From Glycine soja (taxonomy: Eukaryota; Streptophyta; Magnoliopsida; Fabales; Fabaceae), in contig NC_041019.1 in the NCBI RefSeq assembly GCF_004193775.1, positions 53,853,928 to 53,917,927 of the forward strand: DNA of 64,000 bases, read 5' to 3'. The translations under genes and the position numbers were made by a program. Each line of letters starts with the position of its first letter. Position 1 is the stretch's first letter. The notes below the pieces were generated by a model. The model made no database searches, was not told the DNA's origin, and worked only from the letters and a program-made list of their open reading frames with translations. Below are positions 1 through 12,878 of the stretch, piece after piece.

Positions 1-728
1 AGACCAAAGAACAGGATAATTGTGTGAGACAAGAAAACTTATCGTTCAAACAAAGTTTCCGACAGAAAATGTTCCTAATCTTAATAGCTACACAATCCCC
101 AAGTTGCAGGTCCGTCAATGTTGCCAAAGAAATTTGACTTAATCAATGTACCGGAGAAAAGAAGTCTCGGAACATCGAAGAATAAAGTAACTAAGAATTT
201 TGTGCATGCATATTAAAATAATTTAATTAAAATAATATAACTTATACTAAGAATAATAGTATATTTTAAATTATTCGCCGCAAAAAGGTACTAACAACAA
301 TTTCTGCCTTTAAAACTTAACTTTTTATATAAAATTATCAACCATAATTATTTATATCCTGTTTTTCACTTCCAATTATTCTCTCCCCCACTTTCTTTTT
401 ACAACATAACATCCATTATATCTTTTTTTTTTTTTTTTTCATTTCTTTATGTCCCAGATCTCTTAAATTAAGGGTTTCATAAGATCAATTTTCTAACACC
501 ATCTGTGTCATATAAATTTACATATATACATGCATATAAGTATACGGAAAAAGATTGTTTAGCCCTCTTGTGATATGTATATAATCCAGGAAGAAGAGAG
601 AAAATGAAAGGATAACGTGGTTATCCGGAAATAAAGTATGAGTTATCAAAGTTGTATGTGTATACATACACACACATCACATTACGATTACACATTTTTT
701 ATTTTATCACAAACGTACTAATATTGTA

Positions 729-802
<74 letters not shown>

Positions 803-3136
803 CGATTTTGTTATCAAAGCAGAAGTCAGAAATATAAGTAGAATTAACTTGTAATTTGTTGGGAAAATTAAATTTCCAAATATTAATGTGAGTGAAAATA
901 TAATAAATATATTCTAAGAGGTAGTAAAATGTATAATGAGATTCATGTTCACAGTATAGACGTCATTCACCACTCATATAACGAGAGAAGGTACCACTTA
1001 AGTGAGAAAGGGTATTGTAATAGAAAACATTTTTTAAGTTTGTCCAAAAAACTTGTATTTGTCGACAGTGTTTTTTTAAAGTTTATTCATTAAACTTCTA
1101 ATGAAAAAGGTTTTCTCAAGTTTGTGTACAAAACTAATAATCTTATTTGAAATAGTAAATATTTGTTGAGATCTTACATGTGAACGTATGCATGCAAGAA
1201 GTACGAATTACACATTAAAATTATATTTTTTACTTTTTCTATTTATGGTTGTTTGCGTGTGCCTGTATCCTTTATCCTAATACAACCTAAAGGAGATTTC
1301 CCCCCAGCATAATTAACAATTTTCGTATATAAAATTATACATGAACATGTGTTGCTGTATATATATATATATAAGAGGAAGGAAGAAACCGTGGAGTGCG
1401 AATGGTTGCTACTATCCTGGTACATGTATATCTTGACTTTTAAGCCTCTTTCTGTTCTGCTAGCTGTTTGAAGGAAGGAATGTTTATTTATTTTATATAA
1501 ATGTAAATTCGTTATAGGTGTTAAACAGCAGCTCTTCTTTCTGCTAAAGTTAAAGTTAGCTAGTTAAGTTTATAATAAATAGTCGTTGCTGCAGCATGAA
1601 AGCTTTTGACCAGCCCTACCACTCACATTGTTAATGCTAAAATTAGTCTTTTTCCGAGCTATCTGATTAACTACATATAGTCCTTGTCCATTCTTTAAAT
1701 AAAGCCCTTTTTCTCGGTGATTCTGTACTATAAAGAACTGCATGCATCAATAGGTGTTTTTTTTAATAAAAAAAGTAATGATGTATGTTAATTTAATTAA
1801 TGTATACCGGTTAGGTCGTAAGCAGCATGCATAAGGTTTATTTAGAAAAGAACAAACAGAAATTTACTCTGACCTAACTCGTAACTAGTATTTATTAAAA
1901 GTATACATGTAGTTCAAAAGTTAATTTAAATAATGAAAACTTGATTCAAAACTCTTGAACAATCGACTTAACATGACTTTTCAATTCGAAATATCTTTTT
2001 TTAATTATGTTATTGGTATAAAATATTTATTAATTTTTTTATAATTAATTTTATCAAAAAAATTGGTTGATCAGTTTTAGTGAAATATTTTTTTTAGTTA
2101 TGTTTTTTATCCACAAGTTTGAATCAAATAACTTATTTAAGGAAATCAAACCTAAATTGATTTGAATTAACTATGAATTGGTTCCTTCTTTTTAATTTCA
2201 AATAACAAAATTAAGAATAACTACTCAAGAAATTTTAATTTAAAATTAACATTTAAAGTTAAAAGAATATTAAATGACTTTATCATCAAATTTAATATTT
2301 TTATTGCTAACCTTATTTTTAAAGTAACTCTTAAATAAAAAAATTAAGTGGACCCTAACTGCATTCATTACCATATAAATGTGGTCTAAATTTAATTATA
2401 AGTAAGAGCAATTTGACAGATATATACAACAAACAAGAGTGTAAGGTCAAGCACGTACGACATAAAAACAACGTTTGCTAGTGTTTAAAAATACATAATG
2501 ATCCCCAATATATATACGGTGAAGCAAACTAAAAAAAAGTATCATAATATTCATAAAAATAGACAACATAGAAAAACACATTTAACCATGTATATAACGT
2601 TGAGAAAGAAACTAAGACTAAAATGTACAGTCAAACACATCAAATTTCACCAAAGGCTATTCAATCGGACAATATTAATTCAAATTAAGAAATTAGTGAT
2701 GAGTTAATAATAATGAGAAGGTCTTGGCTAAGTTAACGGATTGACAGTCACCTGAAAGACACTTTTCTTAACCAAGTTTGAATGAAATTGAAAATACCCC
2801 ACAAATAGAATGGCTGCCCACTCTCCACGCTCCTAAATTTAGAAGTGCACCTTTCAATCTTCAAGGAAAGCCATTATTATTTAAGCACGTACATTTTTCT
2901 TCTCTTAATAGCTCTCATCAAGCACTGTGCTGTGGACCTAAATTGCTTGGTTTTTTTTGGTATTGGCGTGCTAAGGTCTACCCTGTTGACTCTAAAAGGC
3001 TCAAATAAACCAAAGGCCTTGGCCATCTTGCCTTCTAAACCAAGAGGGAAAAAAAGTTTTAGAATCTCTAGCAAAACCAAAAAACAAAACTCCAAATAAA
3101 ACAAAACAAAAAAAAAACATAATAGGCATTGGAATA
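1..3136. other. AT-rich intergenic region upstream of pectate lyase
   Basis: No coding region is supported here. Short open frames on both strands are low-complexity or lack any recognisable motif. The stretch holds a long (AT)n tract and poly-T runs. The last 100 bases before the pectate lyase start are A-rich and probably include its 5' untranslated leader. Confidence 0.6.
731..801. repeat. (AT)n microsatellite
   Basis: About 70 bases of uninterrupted AT dinucleotide. Its translation (alternating Ile and Tyr) explains an open frame here that is not a gene. Long AT tracts like this are often length-polymorphic in legumes. Confidence 0.95.
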
Positions 3137-5750
3137 ATGGCAGGAAGTGCAAGTAAGGTTACCTTTATCTTCTTGGTTGCTTTTGCCATTTCTATTCCAT
3201 GCCTTGAGGCGGGCATTGCTGAGTTTGACGATTTTCTGAAAGCACAAGCTGATGAGGCCCATGAGATCGCTCTTCGCTCCTACGAACCTGACCCTATAAA
3301 CGTTACAGCCGAGTTCAATATCCATGTTCATAGGTAAGTACTTATCATTATCAACTCTTCTCTCTAGTGTCGATTGACCGTAGACTATTACAATATTCAA
3401 ATACACTCTTCAGTTCTATAAGATTGGGTGCACATTTGTTCTATTTAATCTCAAAAGTAACAGCTTATAATAGTTTAAATATATCGTTAGTGTAGCATTA
3501 TAAATCAACTAGTATAACACCTGTGATATTGCCCGAGACACATGAAATATATCTTGCTCGTAATACGTTACTGTAGTTAATTTAAAGAAATTTTGAATAT
3601 GATGAGAATTAAATATGAACCCTTTTATTAAATAAATAGTTCCAACACATGTGAGCACAGTTAGATTTTATATTAATGCGCTAACTCTTTAGGTTGGGGA
3701 CATGGTTTTTATGAATGTATTAATATTATTTGTGTATATAATGAAATGACATACTATCATATGGTTTTATTATATGCTCAACGTAAAATGCTGATATCAA
3801 AAGATAAACCTTGCTTTGTTTGCCCATAATCGTTATTAATTCGTAATTTGTAGAGCAAGGCTTACAACTTCCTGTTTGCCCACAATTTCAATTTACAAAA
3901 GAGCAAAATCCTTGTTTTCTTTGCTGGCAACTTTCTCATCACTTTGGTTTGTTATTTGCATATAAATTCAGATTGATAATAAACTGAAACAATTTCTTAT
4001 TAAACTTTACTTATTTCTTAATAGAATTTCAAATTAATCAGATTTCCTTTCTCTTGGAGGGTTAAAGAAAAAAAAGAGTCAGTGCATTGAGTTTTGCAAA
4101 TACTTTGATGCAGGGCATTAATGGAGGAATCAAACGACACAAGGAGGGAACTAAAGCAGAAATACCGTGGACCATGCTTGGCCACGAACCCAATCGATCG
4201 TTGTTGGAGGTGTAGGAAAGATTGGGCACAAGACCGTTATAGGTTAGCCAGTTGTGGCAAGGGTTTCGGAAGAAGGGCCGTGGGAGGACTCCACGGCAAA
4301 ATCTACGTCGTCACCGATTCCTCCGATGACGAACCCATTAACCCTAGACCCGGGACTCTCAGGTACGGTGTTCTCCAAAGGGAACCACTGTGGATCATAT
4401 TTGCACAGAGCATGGTGATCACATTGAAGTTCGAGCTGTTGATTTCTTCGGACAAGACCATCGACGGCCGCGGCGCCAACGTGGTGATCAAGGGTGGTGC
4501 TGGCCTTGCCATGCAGTTTGTGAACAACATTATTATTCACGGGATTCGCATCAACAAGATCAAGTCCATGGAAGGTACCATGCTTAGGGACCTGTGGAAC
4601 CACGTTGGAATAAGAACAAGGTGTGATGGGGATGCTGTGTCCATTTTTGGTTCTTCCAACATTTGGCTCGATCATCTTTCGCTGTCTGAATGCGAGGATG
4701 GTCTCATTGATATTGTCCAGGGCTCCACTGGAATCACCATCTCAAATTGTCACATGACCAAACATAACGATGTAAGTACTTAATTATATTCTTCCTTTCC
4801 CTTTTACCATCATTTTTACTTAATATTTTGTTTTCCCTATTGATTATTGGTAGCTTAATTTTAAGGAGATATTTATTTGCACAAAACTTAGATGCGTTGA
4901 TACTATCTATTGGCACTAGTGATCCCAGTCAATGATTATCAAGAGATGAAATTAAATGTCTATTTTGATTGATGCAGTATCTAATTTAATTTGACAAATT
5001 CTATGGTACCCTTTGAAATTTAAGAATTTTGGTATTGTTATGGAGAAACTCTTGCTCCCATAGTGTACCCAAAACTCATTCTTGGTTCAAAAAATAACTA
5101 AACCAAAATCCTTACAATATATAGCAACTTTATATAAGTTATGTGAGAAAATGTTAATAACATACTTTGAAGCAAACTCTTCCCTTTGCTTATAATTTGA
5201 GAATTGACATGGTTAATTTGGATTATACATGTGTGTGAACATTAATTAATACGGTACATGAGTGTATGTGCGTATATTCCAGGTAATGCTGTTTGGAGCT
5301 AGCGACACCTACGCCGGTGACAAGATAATGCAGGTTACAGTGGCATTCAACCACTTTGGTCAGGGGCTGATCCAGAGAATGCCAAGGTGCAGATGGGGTT
5401 TCGTCCATGTGATAAACAATGACTACACTCACTGGCTGATGTACGCAATCGGTGGCAGCTCAGAGCCAACGATTCTGAGCCAGGGAAACCGGTTCATTGC
5501 GCCCAACAACAACGCTGCCAAGGAAATCACACACAGGGACTATGCTCCACCTGAAGAATGGAGCAAATGGCAGTGGAAATCAGAGAACGACCTCTTCATG
5601 AATGGGGCTACTTTTCTTCAGTCAGGAGCACCTCTTGGGAAGCTTCCATTCAACAAAGGGCTCATGATGAAACCTAGACCTGGGGCCGAAGCCAACAGGC
5701 TCACACGCTTTGCTGGTGCCCTAAATTGCAAGGTGGGTAAGCCTTGCTAG
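3137..5750 (+). CDS. Pectate lyase (polysaccharide lyase family 1), three exons
   Basis: Secreted calcium-dependent lyase that cuts de-esterified homogalacturonan in the cell wall by beta-elimination. Exons are 3137-3333, 4114-4771 and 5283-5750, all with GT-AG borders and matching phases, giving 440 residues, the usual plant length. Residues 1-25 form a hydrophobic signal peptide. The plant N-terminal region leads to a conserved [15 protein letters not shown] segment, then the parallel beta-helix. Visible family motifs are [39 protein letters not shown], and QRMPRCRWG with the catalytic arginine region. The protein ends in [10 protein letters not shown], a typical plant ending. Start chosen because it is the first ATG before the signal peptide. 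The TRCDGDA and [14 protein letters not shown] wording resembles pollen-type pectate lyases, which is an inference. No lesions seen. Confidence 0.96.
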
Positions 5751-6112
5751 ATTAATTAAGTTCATGAGACTTTTTTATTTGTCATGCTTTAAAAAAAAAG
5801 AAGCAAACGACAACAAAACAATAATATGTATAAATAGGAAATCCTCTAGGGTCCATTGCTAAGCAGAACTAATCATGCTTTAGATTTAGAGTTTAGAGGA
5901 TGTCTTTGACAATGTTATATGGTATTTAATTTTTTGTACTTTAGAGGGAAAAATGTAGGGGTGATATTATGGTCTAGGGGGAGAGAGCGAGAAAAGAGTG
6001 GTTCTTGCTTCTTAGGGTTAAGGTGACAAAAAGATCGCTCCTAATCATTTGGAGAGCATTTTTCTTTCTGTTTGTTTTTCATTTAATTCATATTCATTGA
6101 TTATCGATCACT

Positions 6113-6114
<2 letters not shown>

Positions 6115-6157
<43 letters not shown>
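6115..6157. repeat. (AT)n microsatellite
   Basis: About 43 bases of AT dinucleotide, downstream of the pectate lyase gene, followed by a short AGTT repeat. Confidence 0.9.
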
Positions 6158-6168
<11 letters not shown>

Positions 6169-6380
6169 GTCTTTCAATTCCTTAAATCTCTCTCTTTATT
6201 TCTCAACTTATGTTTGAAATAGTATTGAATGTGAACACTGAATTATTGGATAACTAGCCTTAAAGAACAGATAATATAAAGTCTAATTAAAAAGATTAAT
6301 TTTAAAAAAAATTATTATTAATAATTCCATGTTTTTAAGTGTAATTTGTGGTATGCATATAAAATGTATTAATTAATTGT

Positions 6381-6382
<2 letters not shown>

Positions 6383-6419
<37 letters not shown>
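6383..6419. repeat. (AT)n microsatellite
   Basis: About 37 bases of uninterrupted AT dinucleotide. Confidence 0.9.
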
Positions 6420-6424
<5 letters not shown>

Positions 6425-8479
6425 TAGAATATAATAAGTAATAAAGTAATGCAATATAATATTATATATGTATATAAATAACTAAAATAAGCCGATCTAT
6501 AAGCTTTTTTTAAATCTCAAAGCTTGCTCTTTTTACTTAAACATGCTTCTTAAAAGTCAAACTATAAGTCTATACATTTTTAATAAATAGGCCAGGTCTT
6601 ATGCGGGGCAAGCCGTTTGGTTTATTTTCACCAGTAGTTGCCAATATTAACGTAAATTGTTATTTTAGTCAGAAAGTTCGAAAGTGTATAATGTTGTCAC
6701 ATATTAGTCTATAAAACTAAAAAATATCAAAATGAGATTCTAAAAGTGCAATCTGTCAATAACGTACATTAGTTCAAAATTTTAAAGAATGTGGGACTTA
6801 TGTGATAATATATATTAACATATATATTTAGGATCAAAATGATGGAAATTAAATTAAAAAACTAGGATAGAACTAAATTTTCTAGGGATTTATTTAAAAT
6901 TTTCTTAGTTTTAGTGATTAATTAATGTAACAACATATTAGACTTTCAAACACTAAAATAATAGTTTACTCAAACTTTCCTCAATTAATTTTACGTGTTC
7001 AAGATTTCTTACAAACTTAATCCTTCGTATCCTTATACTTGATTGTTGCCTTCTATTGCAAGCAAACATAAAATTTCTGCTATCTTATAAACTTGGAAAA
7101 CCATTATTTTCGGTCATTTTAATCGAAATATCTCAGCTAGTTGTATGTGAGGAAGATAATAATATCATTGCTACTGAATTTCATCAAACGACATGTTAAA
7201 TCTTAAACTAATTTATCATGCAAAAGCTACTTAAACATTAAATCGACATGTCGGTATATTCTTCGAATAATGTACCCGGATAAAAACCACAAAAATAGAA
7301 CTATTATTTAATTTTAGTAGGACAATGACATATTGTCACATCCAGGATATATTACTATAGTTAAAGTAATTATTCTTCATTTTATACACTAAAAACCACG
7401 TCTTGAAGCGTTGAAAGGCTAATTTGCTTTTGCTAACTTAATAAATTAAACTAGTCCGTATCAGTAAACCAATTGCAAATAAAAGACATAAAGATGCCAA
7501 GTTTTCATCTCTTTATAAGCAGAACTTAATTTAAATATTTTGTGAGTATAATAAATTGTACATTTAATAATTAATTATTACATTCTTTAATAAATTTAAA
7601 AATTAATAAATAAATTATCGAACTTATTAAATACTACAATCATACATTGTTAAATACTCCAAGAAGTTTTATACTAGCAATACATTAAATTATAATTATA
7701 ATATTAATAATATATAAATAAATGAGAAGCTGAATGAATATTATATGAGCTTTCAGTCATTGGAAACACCGTAAATTTTAGATAACGTGGTGTAAGCAAA
7801 TTCTTTCCTGCGCCAAGAAAGATTCCAACTGGACAGAGATGAATCCAAGGTAAATACTATAATGCACAAAAGCATAAACCTTTTCAATTCAATATATTTT
7901 TATTTCCAAATATAAAACTCCACCTTTCGTTTTCCTGTAAGCTGTTTTGCTCACAACGAATTAAAACTGAAGAAAAACATTCTGGATCTATTCTGTCAGC
8001 GACAAGTCAAACTTGCATTGTTAAATTACCAAATTGTTTGGCATTGGTATGCCTTCGATATCACTTTCAGGACTATTTTCACTTTTCCAAAAGTATACAT
8101 TTATAGCGTGTTTAAAAATTTGTTTGTTGAAAAATATAAAATTATATTTGAGTGTGAAAGTTATACTTATTAGTATCTTAAAATGACATACAAAATATAA
8201 AAAATCACATCCAATTATTCACACACACGCACTGTTAGTAAAGTGCGAAGTTGTATCCAGAAATTACAACTGCTACGACATTTCTTTCTTTCTCTACTAT
8301 AATAAAACCCCAATTAGATTCTAATCTAAACTTCCATTCTGAGAAAACATATTTCAAACTATACCCGATAAATATTCGATCCAACTTATTAATCAAGAAT
8401 ACTCTAATAAAACCTCTAGGATATTCAAATATAACTATTAGAGGTTTCGAGTACCCATTAGCTTAACCTTCAAGATAGC

Positions 8480-8760
8480 TTATATTTATCAATATCAGGT
8501 ATTCAACCTTACCGAATATTTCGATATCATGGTTATCCTATTCTTCAAAAGATAATTTTTATTTATTTATTAGTATGAAGTATTTGACTCTACCGAATAT
8601 CTGAGTACCTATTATCCTAGCATCTAAGAATCTTTTGTTTACTAGTGTTAGGTATTGAGTCATGTTGAATGTCGAATACCACGAGTATCCTATCCAAAAA
8701 GGTTATCCTCTGACTAGTATCAGGTATTCGATCTAACCGAATACCTAGTATTATTTTTAT
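8480..8760. repeat. Degenerate short-period repeat
   Basis: The phrases ATCAGGTATTC, TACCGAATA and TATCCTA recur at roughly 75-90 base spacing. The copies are well diverged. It could be an old minisatellite or part of a decayed LTR; no terminal structures were found to decide. Confidence 0.4.
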
Positions 8761-10140
8761 TATTACCTTAATCTCATATGATTGCTTTCTATTCATATCA
8801 ATGTTAGGCATTTGGCCTAGGAAAAAATCCAACACCTTATCATACTCTATAGGATAATGTTTGGATATTTGGCATGGCCAAATATCGGACACTCCCACCT
8901 TACCTATAACTATTTATTTAAAGAAAATACTTCTTAGATTGATCAATAAATAACCATTAGGAGTGAATTCAGTTCCCTAATGATAATTAGAGATACATTA
9001 CCTAAAAATGATAATCTTGTGAAATGGCTCATAAGTCTAAAGCCAACTAAGGTATATAAAATAACCACATGAATATTAAGGTAAGAGACTATTAATTTTC
9101 ATTCATTATTCTCATTTATTACTATTGGGACCTTAGTGTTGAAATGTCTTATATAGGTATCCTAACTTTCGATCAGCCTGCCAAATATTATTTGGAAAAA
9201 TAACATCACCTAAAGGACTTACACAAACAGAAAATTTATCTGTCTACTCTGTGTAGGTACACAAACTAAAGGCAATTATTTTAGTGAAGGTAATTAAAAG
9301 GGCAAGAGTAGTTGTGTTATTTTACCGTTCAAAAGCAACTTAGTGCTTATTTTCACCAATATTATTTTAAGACTGCTTGCTATTCATATAATCTCATAAT
9401 CCCCATGACAGAATTAAAATGTTGGTTAAAAACGACTAGGATTGTCGGAGATAAACAATGCAAGAGAAAAACAAAGATAAACAATTTCAATTCACCTAGC
9501 CTGCTTGATGGGGTATTGGTTTCCTTCCAGAAACAAACAACCATAAGGCAGCAATTTATCAACGTAACGCTACTATTTGGTAATCCTGGTCAAAACGGAA
9601 AAACATTCAGTAATTTTAGTTTGTAAAAGCATAAATATATATATACTTTGCATTTACCGTGGTACAATAAAAACTGAATAATGCTAATAAACTATGTTCT
9701 CACACCTATTTTATTATAGTAGAAAATGTCTTCTTAGAGTTTTGGTTCATAGATGAGTCTTACCATGCATCAAATGAAAATGTGGGTGTGAATACGAAAA
9801 TTTTGGCACATCACTATCATTTTGAAAGGGGAGTACTTATTTATTATATGGGTATGGGAGGTTAGAATTCTCACGAAGCAAATTCAAGACTCATGGACTT
9901 TGAGCTGGCAATAGGGACAACACAAACCTGTTCTCTAATTTCCCCCGTAATTATCGTCCTCCTTGTTTGTAACTTCAATATTGTAGCTAACGATAAATAC
10001 CAAAGCATAATAAGGACAAATTAAGCATGCAAATTATAAGAACAACACACACCTCACAAACATTGCATCAAGTTAAGCTCAGTTGAGAAGGGATAAAAAG
10101 AGACTCTACCAAACAGTTAGAACATCACAATACAAAAGAA

Positions 10141-12154
10141 ATGGTAATGATGAAAGAGAATATTATTGAAGTGAAGCTTGGAAGGAGCCAAATGTCTATG
10201 GTAGAAGGTGAGTTCCAAGGAACATGGGGTGTCAAGAGACGACGAAGAGAGGTTGCTGCAGCAGCAAGCAGCCGTGATGATAACCACCACCAGCAGTCAC
10301 CACAGCAAGAAGTTGGTGAAAATTCTTCAATCAGCACAACAAAGAGAAGCTCAAGATTTCGCGGTGTTAGCAGGTCATATAAGAAGGAATTTCCAATTGT
10401 TCTATAGTTTCAAAGACCGCTAACTACTTTTGTCTTTTGTTGAATTTGCTAATCCAAATTAGACTGTAAACAGACATAGATGGACGGGTCGGTATGAAGC
10501 TCACTTGTGGGACAAACTCTCTTGGAACATAACACAGAAGAAGAAAGGGAAGCAAGGTATAGAGTTCCTCCTCTTTGGCTTTAGCATCAACTTCTCAATA
10601 TATTGCCTAGTTTTTCTCGTTCACTTGCTTCTCCTTGCTAACATGCTAACATGTTTTCATGTTCATCCTTTCCTTTTGGAACTTGAACTGGAATTGGCAT
10701 TGATTAACAGTTTACCTTGGTGAGTAGCTTGATTATGAGAGCCAAGATTTTGGTTAATCATTCTGTCAATCATGTATAACATGATGATAAAATGTTATTT
10801 TTTAAATATTGCAGGGGCTTATGATGAAGAAGAATCTGCTGCCAGAGCATATGATTTAGCTGCACTTAAGTATTGGGGAAATTCAACTTTCACCAATTTT
10901 CCAGTAAGATGATAGTAATTACCTATGATTAATATGAAATGACAGACTATATTTTTGTTTAGACGCAGATGATTTATCTAATGCTCCTTATACTTTCAAC
11001 AGATATCAGATTATGAGAAAGAGATAGAAATAATGCAGACTATGACCAAAGAGGAGTATTTGGCCACTTTAAGGAGGTAAATACTTGTGATTTAGTTCTC
11101 TTGAAACCTTGAGAAGGGTCAGAGAAGTAACTGCAGTTTTATATTTTATAAGAGATAGCAATAGTACTATAGTAGTGTTTGCAGCAGATAAAGTTGTATA
11201 GAATTTGATATTATATATGATTTTTTGACTTTGGTTATTTTGAAATTGATTTTACAGAAAGAGCAGTGGCTTTTCAAGAGGTGTATCAAAGTATCGGGGT
11301 GTTGCAAGGTAGATTATTTTGATGAATAAAACACGAATTGGCTTCTGAATTGTTACTTGTGAAGATGAATCACTAACATGTGGAGAATGTTTTGCAGGCA
11401 CCACCACAATGGTAGATGGGAAGCAAGAATAGGAAGGGTTTTTGGAAACAAATATCTCTACCTTGGCACCTACAGTAAGTTAAATCTCCACAAGCCATTA
11501 TGGTGTTGTCACAAATACACAAAATAAAGATATGGTTATGCTTCTTTCATTCATTAGCCTCTGAATAGCATATTTTTGTTGAGCAACATAGGCACCCAAG
11601 AAGAAGCTGCGCATGCTTATGACATAGCAGCCATTGAGTACAGAGGAATTCATGCTGTAACAAACTTTGATTTGAGCACTTACATAAAATGGTTAAAGCC
11701 TTCAGGAGGAGGCACCCCAGAAGCAAATCTTGAATCACATGCAGTACTAGAGCATCAAAAGTTGGCATCCCCATCTAACTATGCTCTAACAGAAGAGTCT
11801 AAGTCTTTGGTCCTTCACAACAGTTTTATCAGTCCAGATTCTCTGGATTCACCTGTAAAGCATGAAAGTTTTGGAAACAAAACCTACCAATTCTCAAGCA
11901 ATAAGTCATCTTCTCCCACTGCACTTGGTCTCCTTCTGCGCTCTTCGCTATTTAGAGAATTGGTTGAAAAGAATTCAAATGTTTCTGGAGAAGAAGCTGA
12001 TGGGGAAGTCACTAAGGATCAACAGCCACAAATAGCTAGCGATGATGATCTGGATGGAATCTTCTTCAATAGCTTTGGTGATATTCCATTTGTGTGTGAT
12101 TCCACCAGATACAACTTGGAATTTCAGGAAAGAGAGCTGCACTCAATATTTTGA
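10141..12154 (+). CDS. Double-AP2 transcription factor, WRINKLED/AINTEGUMENTA-like type, eight exons
   Basis: Sequence-specific DNA-binding transcription factor with two AP2 domains, expected in the nucleus. Exons: 10141-10373, 10474-10556, 10711-10719, 10815-10903, 11003-11076, 11258-11308, 11398-11474, 11592-12154. All borders are GT-AG and phases agree, giving 392 residues. The first AP2 domain (about residues 72-139) contains [15 protein letters not shown] and VYLGAYDEEE; the linker has [20 protein letters not shown]; the second (about 166-232) contains [20 protein letters not shown] and [10 protein letters not shown] basic run GVKRRRRE near residue 34 may be a nuclear signal. The acidic serine-rich C-terminus, with a Leu-rich [11 protein letters not shown] stretch, is likely regulatory. 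The linker and the 9-base exon match the subgroup of WRI1, WRI3 and WRI4 rather than ANT itself, so a role in lipid or cutin gene control is plausible but inferred. Confidence 0.93.
10711..10719 (+). other. 9-base microexon of the AP2 gene (codes for V-Y-L)
   Basis: TTTACCTTG lies between an AG acceptor (10709-10710) and a GTGAGT donor (10720). With the split codons on each side it restores the invariant ...KQVYLGAY... of the first AP2 domain. Skipping it keeps the frame but removes three core residues. A VYL microexon is known in WRI1 and related genes. Confidence 0.95.
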
Positions 12155-12878
12155 ACATAGATTGTGTAGATTTTGCCCTCAATTTGTCTTGATCTCAGTT
12201 CCTTCCACTTTTAGACAAGAGAATAATGATATTTGTTAAAAGAACAGGCTTGATAACAGGAACATGTACATGGAAGTTCTTCTTAACAAAAAGCAATCCC
12301 CTCATGTTATGTTTCAAAATAGGTTTAAAATTGTGTTTTTGGTTGTTGCTGCATAAGGGTGACCGTTGAAGGCTGATGCAGGTCAATTGCGATTGCTGCA
12401 GTCCATAATCAAGGTCTAGTGTAAATAGTTAAATTGCATCAATACATGCTTTTCATTGTATTGTGTAAATAAGTAAATCAAACATTAAAAAGAAAGTATA
12501 TTATTACACTAAAGCTATAGGATGTCTTTCATTACACAACTGAATAATTTGTTGCAACCATTTCACTCACCATTCAAATGGAGGGAACAAAAACTCAACT
12601 TTCTCATACATTTGTTGTTGTTCCCATATTTGGATTGCATACATGTACGTGTTCTGGTTAAGTATGAATTAGCTGTTATGTTTGTAAACTTTGTCATATA
12701 ATATTGGTACAATGTAGTCACAGGAGCAAGCATAAAGAGAAGACAACAGCTAAAGTGAATAAAACAGTTTTACAAAACAGACTCTTGCTAAATACAATAA
12801 CTGAAGAAAAGGAGTACAATGAAAACCACAAATTAATACAAGGAAAAGAAAGCACTCAGAAAATCTCTTGTTTCCAAC
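12155..12878. other. Short intergenic region between convergent genes
   Basis: Contains the likely 3' untranslated ends of the AP2 gene (+) and of the decayed RLP (-). The open frame at 12704-12895 has no recognisable motif. Confidence 0.5.

Larger units (their letters stand above)
5751..10140. other. Intergenic region with microsatellites and degenerate repeats
   Basis: No gene is supported in these 4.4 kb. It contains two long (AT)n tracts, general AT-rich sequence, and a region at about 8480-8760 in which motifs such as GGTATTCGA and TACCGAATA recur at irregular spacing. The open frames at 8251-8466 and 9312-9626 have no recognisable domain. Confidence 0.6.

Noticed and set aside
652..837. 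Open frame rich in Ile-Tyr repeats
   Set aside because: It is the translation of an (AT)n microsatellite.
2498..2707. Lysine-rich 69-codon frame
   Set aside because: A-rich non-coding composition, no motif, no neighbouring exon.
3068..3406. 112-codon frame antisense to the first pectate lyase exon
   Set aside because: Shadow of a well-supported coding exon; no motif of its own.
4244..4675. 143-codon frame antisense to the second pectate lyase exon
   Set aside because: Shadow frame of an exon with strong family motifs on the + strand.
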